Positions 40,342 through 49,810 of a stretch of DNA of 64,000 nucleotides are shown here, piece after piece. A program made the position numbers and the translations under genes. The stretch lies in NCBI RefSeq assembly GCF_007746075.1, contig NZ_CP036339.1, forward strand, positions 5,299,786-5,363,785. The letters run 5' to 3'. This DNA comes from Lacipirellula limnantheis (GTDB lineage Bacteria; Planctomycetota; Planctomycetia; Pirellulales; Lacipirellulaceae). The first letter of the stretch is position 1; the number at the start of each line of letters is the position of its first letter. A model generated the notes under the pieces. That model ran no database searches. It had not been told where the DNA came from and was given only the letters and a program-made list of their open reading frames with translations.

Positions 40342-42159
40342 CTATTGCAGCTTCAGCTTATAGCTCGCTATTTCCTCAGCGTTACGAACGTACAGTCGGT
40401 CGCCAACGATGGCGGGATGGTTCCAGGTTTTGCCTTCCAGCACCGGAAATCGTGCTACTTCCTTCAACTCTGCGGGATTAGCTTCGACCAGAATGGCTTC
40501 GCCTTGCTCCGAGAGCACCAAAAGCACTCCCTGATCGGCCAAGAGTAAAACCTGCCCCGCGCCATAACGGCCCTTTTTCCAATGCCGTTTGCCAGTCTTC
40601 ACGTCGATGGAGGCGAAGATATTGCCGTCGAAGCCGTAGACGGCGTCGCCGTAACGGACGTAATCGTTGAAGTAAGGCTTCAAATCGCGGGACTGCCACT
40701 TGGGGTCAACCTTCCATTCCTGGCCCTCGCCGCCCGGCTGCAACTCAAGCAGCATCGTCCCGCCGGCTTCCGTGAAGGCGATCATGACTTCGTTGGGGCC
40801 AATCAAGTTCGGCTGCGTCGCGGGCATGCCAGTTCTGACCTGGCCAGCCGGGAAGCCCCAGATCTTTTTGCCAGTCGCCGGATCGGCCGCCGTGAACTCC
40901 TTGTCGCTGAGGTAGACAACCTGTTGCACCCCGCCAAAGGTCGCCAACTGCGGCGATGAATAGCTGTGGCCCCCGCTGGCGAGATTCCAGGCAGGCTGGC
41001 CGTCTTGAGAGTCGTAGGCCAGGAGACTTCGATCATCTGGTCCGCCGGCGAAAACGATGACCCGCCCGTCGACGACCAGCGGCGAACTGGTGAAGCCCCA
41101 TTCGGGGATCTTGGCCCCGGAATCGTCAGCGATGTTTCGGCTCCAAACGAGTTTGCCGTCAGCCGCCTCGAAGCAGTTCAGGACGCCAGTAGCGCCGAGC
41201 GTATAAAGCTGGCCCTCGGCGAAGGTTGGCGTCGCTCTTGGTCCATCGCCCCCCAGTTCTTCGGAGAACCGGGTTTTGTCTTCGTGAGACCAAATCTCGT
41301 CGCCCGTGTTCGCATCCAGCGCGACCACGGCCTCCATGTCGCCCCGCTGTTCTTGCGTGAAGAGATAGTCGCCGACAACCGTTATTGAAGACCAACCAGG
41401 ACCGATATGGTGGCGCCATAGCTCTTTAGGCGGCGATCGATCCCAGTCAGCGTCCAGTTTCACGCCATTCAAGACGGCATCACGGCGCGGACCGCGGTAG
41501 TCGGTCCAATCATTCTCAGCAGCCACCAGCGGTTTCACCTCCGCAGCCTTGGCAGGTTGCGCGTTGTCGGCCCCGCCCTGCTTCGCCGCTTCGCGAGCCG
41601 CCAGGAATTCCTCTTCGCCAGAAGGCGTCCAGCGCCAATGAATCTCGGGTAATGCTCCTCCGCTCATTCCGCTGGTGCGCAGCAGCGCGAGTGGCGCCCA
41701 CATCAACAGTGCGATGGCAATCAATCCGCGTCGCCGGGAGGCGGGCGAGGCGTTCCGCGTGAGGAACATCCAAATCGTGGCCGCGGTGATGCTAGCCGCC
41801 AGGATGAACATGATCAGCGAAACGATGGGCTTGGTTTCGAGTTCAGGGCTGCGAAGCGCCAGCGCCGCCGCAAGTCCGACAGCCGCGACGACCGGCATCA
41901 AGAACTTTTCGCCCCACGAGACGCCGCGATTGAATAGCCACCATGCCGCGAAGGTCGCGAGCAGCGCCAACGTCGCCTCCAGCCGATAGAGAAACGTCTG
42001 GAAGATCGCCAAGTTGAACGAATTGATCGCGAGGAAGCCGCCCCAGTACAGGACGAGCAGCGTCACCGGAGCGGCAAATCTCATCCGCCGCGTTGCCGAC
42101 GCGTCGGCGTTCTGGTTCGCCACGCCGACTGTATCGCGTTCACTCTTGGTCGTCATCAT
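40342..42159 (-). CDS. PQQ-type beta-propeller protein with N-terminal membrane segments
   Basis: A 605-residue protein from ATG at 42159 (ribosome binding site GGGAG). The first 185 residues hold about five helices (for example FAAPVTLLVLYWGGFLAI, SLIMFILAASITAATIWMF, and GLIAIALLMWAPLALL). Residues from 220 on form a PQQ-like (pyrrolo-quinoline quinone) propeller: W-rich blades with A-x-D-x-x-T-G-x-x-x-W patterns, such as ALDANTGDEIWSHEDKTRF and SIDVKTGKRHWKKG. The enzyme-type catalytic residues of quinoprotein dehydrogenases are not evident, so it is probably a periplasmic scaffold or sensor rather than a dehydrogenase. Confidence 0.85.
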   Translation of the reverse strand: MMTTKSERDTVGVANQNADASATRRMRFAAPVTLLVLYWGGFLAINSFNLAIFQTFLYRLEATLALLATFAAWWLFNRGVSWGEKFLMPVVAAVGLAAALALRSPELETKPIVSLIMFILAASITAATIWMFLTRNASPASRRRGLIAIALLMWAPLALLRTSGMSGGALPEIHWRWTPSGEEEFLAAREAAKQGGADNAQPAKAAEVKPLVAAENDWTDYRGPRRDAVLNGVKLDADWDRSPPKELWRHHIGPGWSSITVVGDYLFTQEQRGDMEAVVALDANTGDEIWSHEDKTRFSEELGGDGPRATPTFAEGQLYTLGATGVLNCFEAADGKLVWSRNIADDSGAKIPEWGFTSSPLVVDGRVIVFAGGPDDRSLLAYDSQDGQPAWNLASGGHSYSSPQLATFGGVQQVVYLSDKEFTAADPATGKKIWGFPAGQVRTGMPATQPNLIGPNEVMIAFTEAGGTMLLELQPGGEGQEWKVDPKWQSRDLKPYFNDYVRYGDAVYGFDGNIFASIDVKTGKRHWKKGRYGAGQVLLLADQGVLLVLSEQGEAILVEANPAELKEVARFPVLEGKTWNHPAIVGDRLYVRNAEEIASYKLKLQ

Positions 42160-42282
42160 TCACTCCCGTCCGTATGAATCACCACGTCCGCTCCAATATA
42201 ACGTTGGCCTCTCGCTCGCTGATATAGCCGGCCTCGGCCGCATGCGTTGCAAGCCTGCCAGGCGACCGGCACAATAGCAGCG

Positions 42283-43701
42283 ATGAAGCACATTCAGCGC
42301 GAAAGTTTGATTCACGACCCGATCCACGGCTACATCCCGTTCATCTCCGTGGCTGAGCCGGGCGAAACGGCGGAGCGAAAGCTTCTCGATCACCCATGGT
42401 TGCAGCGCCTGCGGCAAATTCACCAATTGCAGACCGCCTGGTGGGTCTACCCCTCGGCTGAGCACACGCGCTTTCAACACGTGGTCGGCACGATGCACAT
42501 GGCGAGTCGTGCCGTCGAGACGCTCTATCCGAGTCTGACCGAGGTCTGCCCCGACGTCCCCAGCCGGGGATTTGTTGAATGCACGATGCGGCTGGCGGCG
42601 CTGCTGCACGACGTGGGGCACGGGCCGTTCGGTCATTTTTTCGATGCACACTTCTTGAGCGCATTTCGTCAGGCCGACGGGTCGCGACTCACGCACGAAA
42701 CGCTCGGCGCCCACATCATTGTCAACGAGTTGGGGGAAATGCTACGCGGAATTCGCCGCTGCCCCAACACCGAACTGCTCGAACATGAGCGCATTGATCC
42801 GCGCCAAATTGCGTGGCTCATCACCCGCCCTACGGAGCAAGACGGCGGCGATCAGCCGCGATGGCTGGGGCTGCTGCGAAGCTTGTTCTGCGGACTTTAC
42901 ACGGTCGACAACATGGACTTTGTGCTGCGCGACGCCTTCATGTCTGGCTACAGCATGCGGGCGTACGACCTCGATCGGTTGCTGCGCTACAGCTTCTTCA
43001 GCGAACGAGGCCTGACGATCCACCACCGGGGCCTGAATGCCCTGCTGCGCTTCATGCAGATCAAAAGCGAATTGTTCCGGGCGGTTTATTTTCATCGCAC
43101 CGTGCGGGCGATCGACAAAACGCTGGAAGGGCTATTTCGCGACAGCAAGGGATTGCTGTTTCCCGGCAACCCGCTGGAACACCTGAACGACTACCGGACG
43201 TTCACCGAATGGTCGCTGCTGGTCGACGTCGCCCATTGGCACAAGAGCGATAACGTCGCCAAGCGCGCCCTTGGCGAACGTTGGCAGCGATTGCTCGCCC
43301 GGCAGGTAGACTGGGAGACGGCGTACGAACGCAACTTACTCTTCGGCGAGCGCGATGCCGAACAAGCGAGCATCTTCAACGACCCGAAAATGGTGGAGCT
43401 CGCGATCCGCACTAAATTGCCGACCGAGATCGCGGACATCGAGATGCAGATTGATCTACCGCGACATATTTATCGTCCCCACGAAGGGAAGGCTACTGCC
43501 GGACAGAACTTCCTCTACACAACTGGCGGAATGACGCGGCGACTCGACGATGATCAGCTCTTTCGGCAACTTCCTGTCGCTCACCGGATGTGTCGCGTTT
43601 ACCTCCGCAAGGACGCCCCGCACAAGCAAGTCCAAGCGATCGCCGCCGCCCTCGACCAGCTCGTCGGCAGCGGCGGGGAGGATGACCTCACCAATATGTA
43701 A
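42283..43701 (+). CDS. HD-domain phosphohydrolase (SAMHD1/dGTPase-like)
   Basis: A 472-residue protein from ATG at 42283. It starts RESLIHDPIHGYIPF, typical of the HD/SAMHD1-like bacterial family, and has the metal-binding residues in RFQHVVGTMHMA, LLHDVGHGPFGH (His109-Asp110) and the later Asp in TVDNMDFVLRD. Such enzymes hydrolyse dNTPs or other nucleoside phosphates. The true substrate here is unknown. It is divergent from the PQQ-propeller gene, 123 bases away, and lies upstream of purB on the same strand. Confidence 0.88.
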   Translation: MKHIQRESLIHDPIHGYIPFISVAEPGETAERKLLDHPWLQRLRQIHQLQTAWWVYPSAEHTRFQHVVGTMHMASRAVETLYPSLTEVCPDVPSRGFVECTMRLAALLHDVGHGPFGHFFDAHFLSAFRQADGSRLTHETLGAHIIVNELGEMLRGIRRCPNTELLEHERIDPRQIAWLITRPTEQDGGDQPRWLGLLRSLFCGLYTVDNMDFVLRDAFMSGYSMRAYDLDRLLRYSFFSERGLTIHHRGLNALLRFMQIKSELFRAVYFHRTVRAIDKTLEGLFRDSKGLLFPGNPLEHLNDYRTFTEWSLLVDVAHWHKSDNVAKRALGERWQRLLARQVDWETAYERNLLFGERDAEQASIFNDPKMVELAIRTKLPTEIADIEMQIDLPRHIYRPHEGKATAGQNFLYTTGGMTRRLDDDQLFRQLPVAHRMCRVYLRKDAPHKQVQAIAAALDQLVGSGGEDDLTNM

Positions 43702-43850
43702 GTCAGATCAGCCCGTAGGCTTCAGGCTCCAAGAACAGGGCACTGCGGCCCAGGTATCGGCCGGGTCCGATCGCCACTAAAATGGCGTATTGTCCCCCAG
43801 ACATTAGCTCCCGCCTTCAAATTCTTCTGTCGCCTGCAGCCTCTGCCCAC

Positions 43851-45278
43851 ATGTCGCACGATCGCTACGAAAACCCGCTCGAAACCCGCTACGCCTCCGC
43901 AGAAATGAGCGAGTTGTGGAGCGCCCAGCGCAAGCACAGCACCTGGCGGCAGTTGTGGGTCTGGCTTGCCGAAGCTCAAGCGGAGATGGGCCTGCCAGTG
44001 TCGCAGGCTCAGATCGAGGAGCTACGGGCCCATATTCATACGATCGACTTCGCCGCCGCCGACAAGTACGAGCGCGAGTTGCGGCACGACGTCATGGCCC
44101 ACATCCATGCCTACGGAGATCAATGCCCGTCGGCGCGTCCGATCATTCACCTTGGCGCCACGAGTCAGTACGTCAACTGCAACGCCGAACTGATGTTGAT
44201 TCGCGAGTCGCTGGAGCTCGTGGCCCGCCGCCTGGCGGCGACGATCGACGCATTGGCGACGTTCGCACAGACGTACCGCGATCTGCCGACGCTTGGGTTT
44301 ACCCACTTGCAACCCGCTCAGCCGGTCACCGTCGGCAAGCGGGCGGCGTTGTGGTGCTACGACCTGACGCTCGACCTTGCCGATGTCGAGCACCGGCTCG
44401 CGCAGCTCAAGGCACGCAGCACGAAGGGCACAACCGGCACGCAAGCGAGCTTTCTCCACCTGTTCGACGGCGATCATGCCAAAGTCCGCGAACTTGAACG
44501 CCGCGTCGCCGCGAAGATGGGGTTCGATTCCACCTACGCGGTCACGGGGCAGACTTACCCGCGGAAGATCGACGCCCAGGTCGTCGACGTCCTCGCCGGG
44601 GTCGCCGCCTCGGCGCACAAGGCGGCGACCGACCTGCGAATTCTGGCCCATCGCAAGGAACTCGAAGAGCCGTTCGAAAAGCAGCAGATTGGTAGTTCGG
44701 CGATGGCGTACAAGCGGAACCCGATGCGCAGTGAGCGCATCTGCGGCCTCGCCCGCTTTGTGCTCAGCCTGCAATCCAATCCCGGCGACACGCTCGCAAC
44801 CCAATGGATGGAGCGAACGCTCGACGACAGCTCGAACCGCCGACTCGTGCTGCCGCAGGCATTCCTGGGCGTCGACGCCGTCCTTCTCCTCTACCGCAAC
44901 GTCGCCGAGGGGCTGGTGGTATATCCCGAGGTGATCGCGAGGAATCTCCGCGAGGAGTTACCGTTCATGGCGACCGAAAACATCCTGATGGCTGCCGTGC
45001 AGGCGGGGGGCGATCGGCAAGACCTCCACGAGCGGATCCGCGTTCACAGTCAGGCGGCTGCCGCGGAAGTGAAGCAGCATGGACGGCCGAACGATCTATT
45101 GGCTCGGCTCGCCGCCGATCAAGCGTTCGCGGCGGTCGATCTGGCCGAGGTGGTCGATGCCGCGAAGCTGACCGGCCGCAGCGCGGAGCAGGTGGACGAG
45201 TTCTTGGCGGAAGTCGTGGCGCCGATTCGAGATCATTACGCCGACGCGACTGCGACCGAGCCCGAAGTTCGCGTCTAG
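43851..45278 (+). CDS. purB: Adenylosuccinate lyase
   Basis: A 475-residue fumarase-superfamily enzyme for two steps of purine biosynthesis (SAICAR and adenylosuccinate cleavage). Start MSHDRYENPLETRYASAEM at 43851. Signatures include HLGATSQYVNCN, GFTHLQPAQPVTVGKRA, KGTTGTQASFL and the catalytic signature loop IGSSAMAYKRNPMRSERI. The length and motif style match the human/animal-type PurB rather than the shorter Bacillus type. It is followed 23 bases on by the convergent fur gene. Confidence 0.96.
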   Translation: MSHDRYENPLETRYASAEMSELWSAQRKHSTWRQLWVWLAEAQAEMGLPVSQAQIEELRAHIHTIDFAAADKYERELRHDVMAHIHAYGDQCPSARPIIHLGATSQYVNCNAELMLIRESLELVARRLAATIDALATFAQTYRDLPTLGFTHLQPAQPVTVGKRAALWCYDLTLDLADVEHRLAQLKARSTKGTTGTQASFLHLFDGDHAKVRELERRVAAKMGFDSTYAVTGQTYPRKIDAQVVDVLAGVAASAHKAATDLRILAHRKELEEPFEKQQIGSSAMAYKRNPMRSERICGLARFVLSLQSNPGDTLATQWMERTLDDSSNRRLVLPQAFLGVDAVLLLYRNVAEGLVVYPEVIARNLREELPFMATENILMAAVQAGGDRQDLHERIRVHSQAAAAEVKQHGRPNDLLARLAADQAFAAVDLAEVVDAAKLTGRSAEQVDEFLAEVVAPIRDHYADATATEPEVRV

Positions 45279-45301
45279 CGGAGCGTTGAGAGACTGCGGG
45301 C

Positions 45302-45805
45302 CTACACCAAATCCAGCGGGCTCGCCCGCCGGTGGCGCTTCGTGCTGCACTGCTGGCAGACGCCGCTGACAATGAGTCGATGACCCGTCACGCGGAAGCG
45401 ATGTTCCCGTCCCACGGCGTCGCGGAGCCGCTGCAACTCGTCGCTCTGGAACTCGATGAGCGTGTCGCACATCGTGCAGTGGAGATGATCGTGCTGGGGA
45501 TAGCCGTAGTCGTGCTCGTAGACGGCACGGCCGCCCAAGGCCATCCGGCGGAGCAGCCCCGCCTCAACCAGTTCATTGAGCGTACGGTAAACGGTCGGCC
45601 GGCTGACTTTCTCGCCCAACTCGGTACGCGATAAATTAGCGATCAACTCGTCGGCGTCGAAATGGTCGTGCCGTTCGAAAACATGATCGATCAGTGCGCG
45701 TCGCTGTTGCGTGATCCGCTTGCCGCGGCTTTGGAGGTACTCCGAGAATCGCTCCTGAGGCGAGCTGGAAACCTGCACGGCGCCCAAGGTAAAATCAGCT
45801 TCCAT
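45302..45805 (-). CDS. Fur-family transcriptional regulator
   Basis: A 167-residue metal-sensing repressor. The N-terminal DNA-binding winged helix contains RITQQRRALIDHVFERHDHF and SRPTVYRTLNELVEAGLL. The C-terminal dimerisation domain has HDHLHCTMCDTLIEF (zinc site), then a second CxxC in GVCQQCS. Sites fit the Fur/Zur/PerR superfamily; the metal cannot be decided from sequence alone. A palindrome at 45884-45899, 79 bases upstream of its start, may be an operator. The upstream neighbour on the same strand is flgM. Confidence 0.9.
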   Translation of the reverse strand: MEADFTLGAVQVSSSPQERFSEYLQSRGKRITQQRRALIDHVFERHDHFDADELIANLSRTELGEKVSRPTVYRTLNELVEAGLLRRMALGGRAVYEHDYGYPQHDHLHCTMCDTLIEFQSDELQRLRDAVGREHRFRVTGHRLIVSGVCQQCSTKRHRRASPLDLV

Positions 45806-45883
45806 GAAGAGCTTCGACCAGACCTTTCAGTCTCAGGAAGCCACGTGTTTGGCAGCTATTGAGACACGACCGCAGAATCAACC

Positions 45884-45899
45884 GCCGCAAAATTGCGGC
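45884..45899. promoter_or_regulatory. Palindrome upstream of the Fur-family gene
   Basis: GCCGCAA-AA-TTGCGGC, a perfect 7-bp dyad. It is not a classical Fur box. It could be an operator or a small hairpin. Confidence 0.3.
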
Positions 45900-46077
45900 A
45901 AAAGTGGGCCCATTGCGAGTGCGCGACAGGCTTATTGATTCTACGCGATGGGTCCGTCAGTCTCAAGACGGCGTTTTAACGCCCCGCTTTGATGGGGTTT
46001 AAGCGGTCCCCGCACGTCGCGCCGGCTGGCTCGATATTGACATCGGAGCCCCGCAACTCGCGGCGTGCACCTAACGC

Positions 46078-46347
46078 CTACGCCAACTCGTCGAGCATTG
46101 CATCGAAGGCCATCGCCATCTTGTCCGGCGTGTCATACGACCCGTCGGCAATTTGGGCACGGACCCGTGCAACTAGATCAGCCCGGAACTCGCCGCCGTC
46201 GATGGCGTTCATCGCCGCTTCGGCGGCGGCCGAAAATTCGACGCTGTCGGTTGGCTGGGAACCAGTGGCCGGAGCCGTTGGGCGGTTCCAATGCGGACCT
46301 TGCAGCGATTGGGGTCCGTGAAGTTGCGAAGCACCGTAAACCTGCAT
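46078..46347 (-). CDS. flgM: FlgM-like anti-sigma28 factor
   Basis: An 89-residue protein with a disordered N terminus and the C-terminal FlgM motif FRADLVARVRAQIADGSYDT, then PDKMAMAFDAMLDEL. FlgM holds sigma28 (FliA) inactive until it is exported through the flagellar hook-basal body. No other flagellar gene is in the window, which is usual for planctomycete genomes with scattered flagellar genes. ATG at 46347. The downstream gene on the same strand is fur-like, 272 bases away. Confidence 0.85.
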   Translation of the reverse strand: MQVYGASQLHGPQSLQGPHWNRPTAPATGSQPTDSVEFSAAAEAAMNAIDGGEFRADLVARVRAQIADGSYDTPDKMAMAFDAMLDELA

Positions 46348-46844
46348 TTGTGTTGTCCTCGCTCGGCGAGCGTCTTGGGGTCGACCGGCAGGCAGCCGGC
46401 GGCGTTCGATTAGGCGGCGTTAGCGATTCGCATGAAAGCTCGAACCAGCCTGCCTGAGCGATGCCTGAAAAGTCATTGTGTACGAGATTGGTCTGTCGGC
46501 TCAACACCAGCCTGGCAAGGCGACAAGTTTTTCCGAGCCGGTTGAGCCTTAGTACCCAGTTCATCGACGACCGCGGTGCTAGCAGTCGACCGAAATCGTC
46601 TGATGTCGGATCAATGCGTAAGCAACTCCTGTACCGCCTACGACCGCGACGACGGGCTATGACAGTGACTCCGGCCCGAGAAGTTGAACGGACCCTATTT
46701 CCCGCAGGATTGGCGAGCTAGCAGGCGGGTCGGAGACCGCACCGAAGGATTGTGACGGCTATGGCGGGTGGGAGTTTTTACAAGACGGAGACTGCTGGCG
46801 ATAGGCGACTCAGGTCAACGTCGCCTATCGCCCATCCGCGAAAC
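46348..46844. other. Intergenic region between flgM and plsC
   Basis: About 500 bases without a supported gene. It includes GGCTCAAC (46498-46505) answered by GTTGAGCC (46541-46548), and the strong hairpin at 46797-46832 below. The flgM promoter must lie here; I cannot assign it. Confidence 0.5.
46797..46832. terminator. Strong hairpin beyond the plsC stop
   Basis: GGCGATAGGCGAC pairs perfectly with GTCGCCTATCGCC (13 bp, loop of 10). It begins 12 bases past the plsC stop codon. No T-run follows on the minus strand, so it may act as an RNA 3' end or terminator-like structure. Confidence 0.55.
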
Positions 46845-47660
46845 TCACGCATCGGTCGCAAGCCGCACCTTGGCAAGCTCGGCCAGTTCGGCCACCCGCG
46901 CGCGCGCGTGATCTTTCATCTCAACCGAAGGCTCTGCGGAATCGAGCGGCCCGCCAATCTCGACGGCAACCTTCAAGCGGCGGCGACTCCCCACGCGCTT
47001 CATATGGGTCATGAATGGCTCTTTGAAGAAGTAGGCGTCCGAGTGTCCGTACGCCACGCCGATCGGAATAATCTCCGCGTCTGACCGGTGCGCGGCGTTG
47101 AACGCCCCCGGCTTGAACTCATGAACGGCGTCGCCGGGAAAGGAGGTTCCTTCAGGGAACATCAGCACGCCTTCGCCGGCTTCCAGCGCCGCTGCAATTT
47201 GCCGAAGCACTGCGGCCCCGCTCCGGCGCGACGTTCGATCGACGAACAGCGTTCCAATTCGGCTCGCGCCAGAGCCCAATAGCGGCCAGTTCGCGAGGTC
47301 ATGGCGGCTGATCGCATGAGCGGCGATCACCGAGAGCAAGACGGGGATATCGACTCCCGATTGATGATTCGAGATAAAAATGCGACCGACGCCCCGGGCG
47401 TCACGCCCGGGATAGAGTTCGCCCTGGTCAGCGTGAGGGCCGCGGGCCACGACCTGGATACCGAACACACAAAGCATCGTCTTCGCCCAGCGCGACACCC
47501 ACTTATTAATGACGTCAATTCGCGGCGTGCGGCGGCGCACGAGAAAATCGATCTCCATACCGCCCCAGAACAGGACCGTTCCCACGACGAACGTGAACAA
47601 GCGCATCCAAAGCCGGCAAGCGGTCCAGCAGCGACTTAGCACGCGCGGCCCCCTTCGCAT
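46845..47660 (-). CDS. plsC: 1-acyl-glycerol-3-phosphate acyltransferase
   Basis: A 271-residue membrane enzyme that adds the second acyl chain to make phosphatidic acid. An N-terminal hydrophobic segment (LFTFVVGTVLFWGGMEIDFL) precedes the family motifs SNHQSGVDIPV (NHx4D), GTLFVDR, and FPEGTSFPGD, followed by NAAHRSDAEIIPIGVAYG. ATG at 47660 is used; an ATG at 47606 would shorten the N terminus. It is transcribed towards flgM. Confidence 0.92.
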   Translation of the reverse strand: MRRGPRVLSRCWTACRLWMRLFTFVVGTVLFWGGMEIDFLVRRRTPRIDVINKWVSRWAKTMLCVFGIQVVARGPHADQGELYPGRDARGVGRIFISNHQSGVDIPVLLSVIAAHAISRHDLANWPLLGSGASRIGTLFVDRTSRRSGAAVLRQIAAALEAGEGVLMFPEGTSFPGDAVHEFKPGAFNAAHRSDAEIIPIGVAYGHSDAYFFKEPFMTHMKRVGSRRRLKVAVEIGGPLDSAEPSVEMKDHARARVAELAELAKVRLATDA

Positions 47661-47787
47661 CGCAGCGTTGGAGCGTCAGAAGTCCGAATCAGGCATTTGG
47701 CAAAGTTCTGCGGGGGCATGGGCCGCAGGCTACCACACCCTTCTTCGCCCCGCCACCGGTGGAGAGGGACTGCGCAAACGGTCGCCG

Positions 47788-49098
47788 CTATTCGTGCCGT
47801 AGCGCCTCAATGGGATCGAGTTGCGCCGCTCGGATCGCGGGATAGACGCCAAACGTAACGCCGACGATCACGCTGATCGCGAACGCCAGCGGGATCGACC
47901 AGGAAACCATCATCGGCTCGACGGTTCGCACAATTTCAGGCAGCGTCGACATCTGCTCGGGAAACCAGTCGAGCAACCGGCCGCGAATGAGAATCGAAAT
48001 TGGCCGGCACAGCAAGCCCCCCACAATGCCCAGCAACCCGCCAACGACGGAAAGCACCACCGCCTCGGCCAGAAACTGCTGCGTAATGTCCCGCCGCTTG
48101 GCCCCCAGCGCCCGGCGGATGCCGATTTCGCGGGTTCGCTCGGTAACCGTCGCCAGCATGATGTTCATAATGCCAATCCCGCCGACGACCAGAGAAACGG
48201 CGGCGATCAACCCGAGGAACAGCATGAACATCAGCCGCGTCGTCTGGGCCTGCTGCAATAGTTCCAACGGCACCGTGACGCCATAATCTGCCAGCGTATG
48301 ATTGCGCGCGATCGTGTCGCGCACCACGTCTACCGTCGGCAACACCAGGTCGCGATCCTTCACCTGAATCGTGATCTGACTTAATTCTTTGAGATCCCGC
48401 TGGAACTGGCCCGGCTTCATGACCACCTCCATGTCGCCCATGCGAGTTTCCATGGTGGTAATCGGGATGTAGACGTCGCGCGAAAAGTCCTCCGCCGCGA
48501 CCGAACCGCCGATGCCAGCCGACGGGGCCCGCGACTTCATCACGCCAATGACGACGAAAAAGTGTTCGTCGACCATAATCTTCTGCCCAATCGGATCGCC
48601 AAACGGGAAGAGTCGATCGGCCGTCTCCGCCGCCAGCACGCAGTAGTTGCTCTGATTGATCAGATCGCCGTCCGACAGGAAGCGTCCCATTTTCGGCTCA
48701 AGTCGCGCCACCTCGGCGTAATCGGGCGTGCAACCGACGCATCGCCCCTCAAACTTGCGAGTTCCGTTGCGAAACTCGCGCGAGACTTCGCGGATTGGAA
48801 TCGCTTTATCAATCGTCGGCACGGTGGCGAGTAGGCGAATGTAGTCGTCTCGAGTCAGCCCGTAACCCGCGTCCTGCACCTCGTCGGCCGACGGCTTGAT
48901 CGTGCGGACGATAATGTTGCGGGCGCCAAGTCCCGCGATTTGCTCCTCGGCAGCGCGACCGATCCCCTCGCCGATCGACAGCAGCCAAATCACGCCGGCC
49001 ACGCCGATGAAGATGCCGAGCACGGTCAACGCCGACCGCAACGGGTGCAACAGCAGGCTCTTTATCGAGAGCTTCAGCGTTCGCCACCAACGAGCCAT
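47788..49098 (-). CDS. MacB-type ABC transporter permease
   Basis: A 436-residue permease with four membrane helices: one near the N terminus (LTVLGIFIGVAGVIWLLSI), a large periplasmic domain (about 50-300), then three helices at the C terminus (LFLGLIAAVSLVVGGIGIMN, AVVLSVVGGLLGIVGGLL, SIPLAFAISVIVGVTFGVYP). Family phrases are GARNIIVRT, TERTREIGIRRALGAKRRDI and the end DPIEALRHE. It is the last gene of the efflux operon, three bases after the ATPase stop. It works with that ATPase, the HlyD adaptor and the TolC-like outer-membrane channel to expel substrates. Confidence 0.94.
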   Translation of the reverse strand: MARWWRTLKLSIKSLLLHPLRSALTVLGIFIGVAGVIWLLSIGEGIGRAAEEQIAGLGARNIIVRTIKPSADEVQDAGYGLTRDDYIRLLATVPTIDKAIPIREVSREFRNGTRKFEGRCVGCTPDYAEVARLEPKMGRFLSDGDLINQSNYCVLAAETADRLFPFGDPIGQKIMVDEHFFVVIGVMKSRAPSAGIGGSVAAEDFSRDVYIPITTMETRMGDMEVVMKPGQFQRDLKELSQITIQVKDRDLVLPTVDVVRDTIARNHTLADYGVTVPLELLQQAQTTRLMFMLFLGLIAAVSLVVGGIGIMNIMLATVTERTREIGIRRALGAKRRDITQQFLAEAVVLSVVGGLLGIVGGLLCRPISILIRGRLLDWFPEQMSTLPEIVRTVEPMMVSWSIPLAFAISVIVGVTFGVYPAIRAAQLDPIEALRHE

Positions 49099-49101
49099 GG
49101 G

Positions 49102-49797
49102 TTAACGACGCTCGTCGGTTAGGATGTGGCCGTCGCGGAGTACGATCGTTCGCGACGTCCGCTCGGCGACTTCATTTTCATGCGTTACGAGAATGATCGT
49201 TCGCCCCTCGGCATTCAGCGTGGCGAGCAGGTCGAGAATCTCCGCTGTCATCACGGAGTCGAGGTTTCCGGTCGGCTCGTCTGCCAGCATGAACCTGGGA
49301 TCGTTCACCAGACTTCGGGCGATCGCCACGCGTTGCTGCTGCCCGCCCGACAGTTGCGATGGCCGATGATCAAGTCGATTGCCAAGCCCCACTAGCTTCG
49401 CTAATTCGACGCAGCGATCGCGCGTCTCGCCATCCAACCGACCGCCGTAGTAGAGCGGCATCTCGATGTTCTCGACGACGGTCAGCGCGGGCAACAGGTT
49501 ATAAGATTGAAACACGAAGCCGATGCGCTTCGCTCGCGTCTCCGACAACTGGTCGTCGTTCATCTTCGCGACGTCTTCGCCGCCCAGGAGAAAGCTGCCG
49601 GAGGTGGGGCGATCGAGGCACCCGAGCAAATTCAGCAGCGTACTCTTGCCCGAGCCTGAGGGCCCCATGATTGAGATGTAATCCCCCTCCGGAACGTCGA
49701 ACGAGACGCCGCGCAGCGCGTGCACCGTTTCGCCTGAGAGGACGTAGTCCTTACGAAGCTCGCGAATCGAGGCGGCAAGAGTGGCGACGGCTGTCAC
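49102..49797 (-). CDS. MacB/LolD-type ABC transporter ATPase
   Basis: About 231 residues, using a GTG at 49797 preceded by AGAGG and located 13 bases past the adaptor stop. Earlier starts would overlap the adaptor. Motifs: GVSFDVPEGDYISIMGPSGS with Walker A GPSGSGKST, Q-loop FVFQSYNLLPALT, ABC signature LSGGQQQRVAIARSLV, Walker B FMLADEPTGNLD and H-loop VTHENEVA. It supplies the energy for the adjacent permease, on the cytoplasmic face. Confidence 0.94.
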   Translation of the reverse strand: MTAVATLAASIRELRKDYVLSGETVHALRGVSFDVPEGDYISIMGPSGSGKSTLLNLLGCLDRPTSGSFLLGGEDVAKMNDDQLSETRAKRIGFVFQSYNLLPALTVVENIEMPLYYGGRLDGETRDRCVELAKLVGLGNRLDHRPSQLSGGQQQRVAIARSLVNDPRFMLADEPTGNLDSVMTAEILDLLATLNAEGRTIILVTHENEVAERTSRTIVLRDGHILTDERR

Positions 49798-49810
49798 GGC
49801 TGCTCTGCCT

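Noticed and set aside
46498..46548. Inverted repeat GGCTCAAC/GTTGAGCC as a flgM promoter element
   Set aside because: The dyad is real but only 8 bp with a spacing of 35, and matches no sigma28 or sigma54 consensus I know.
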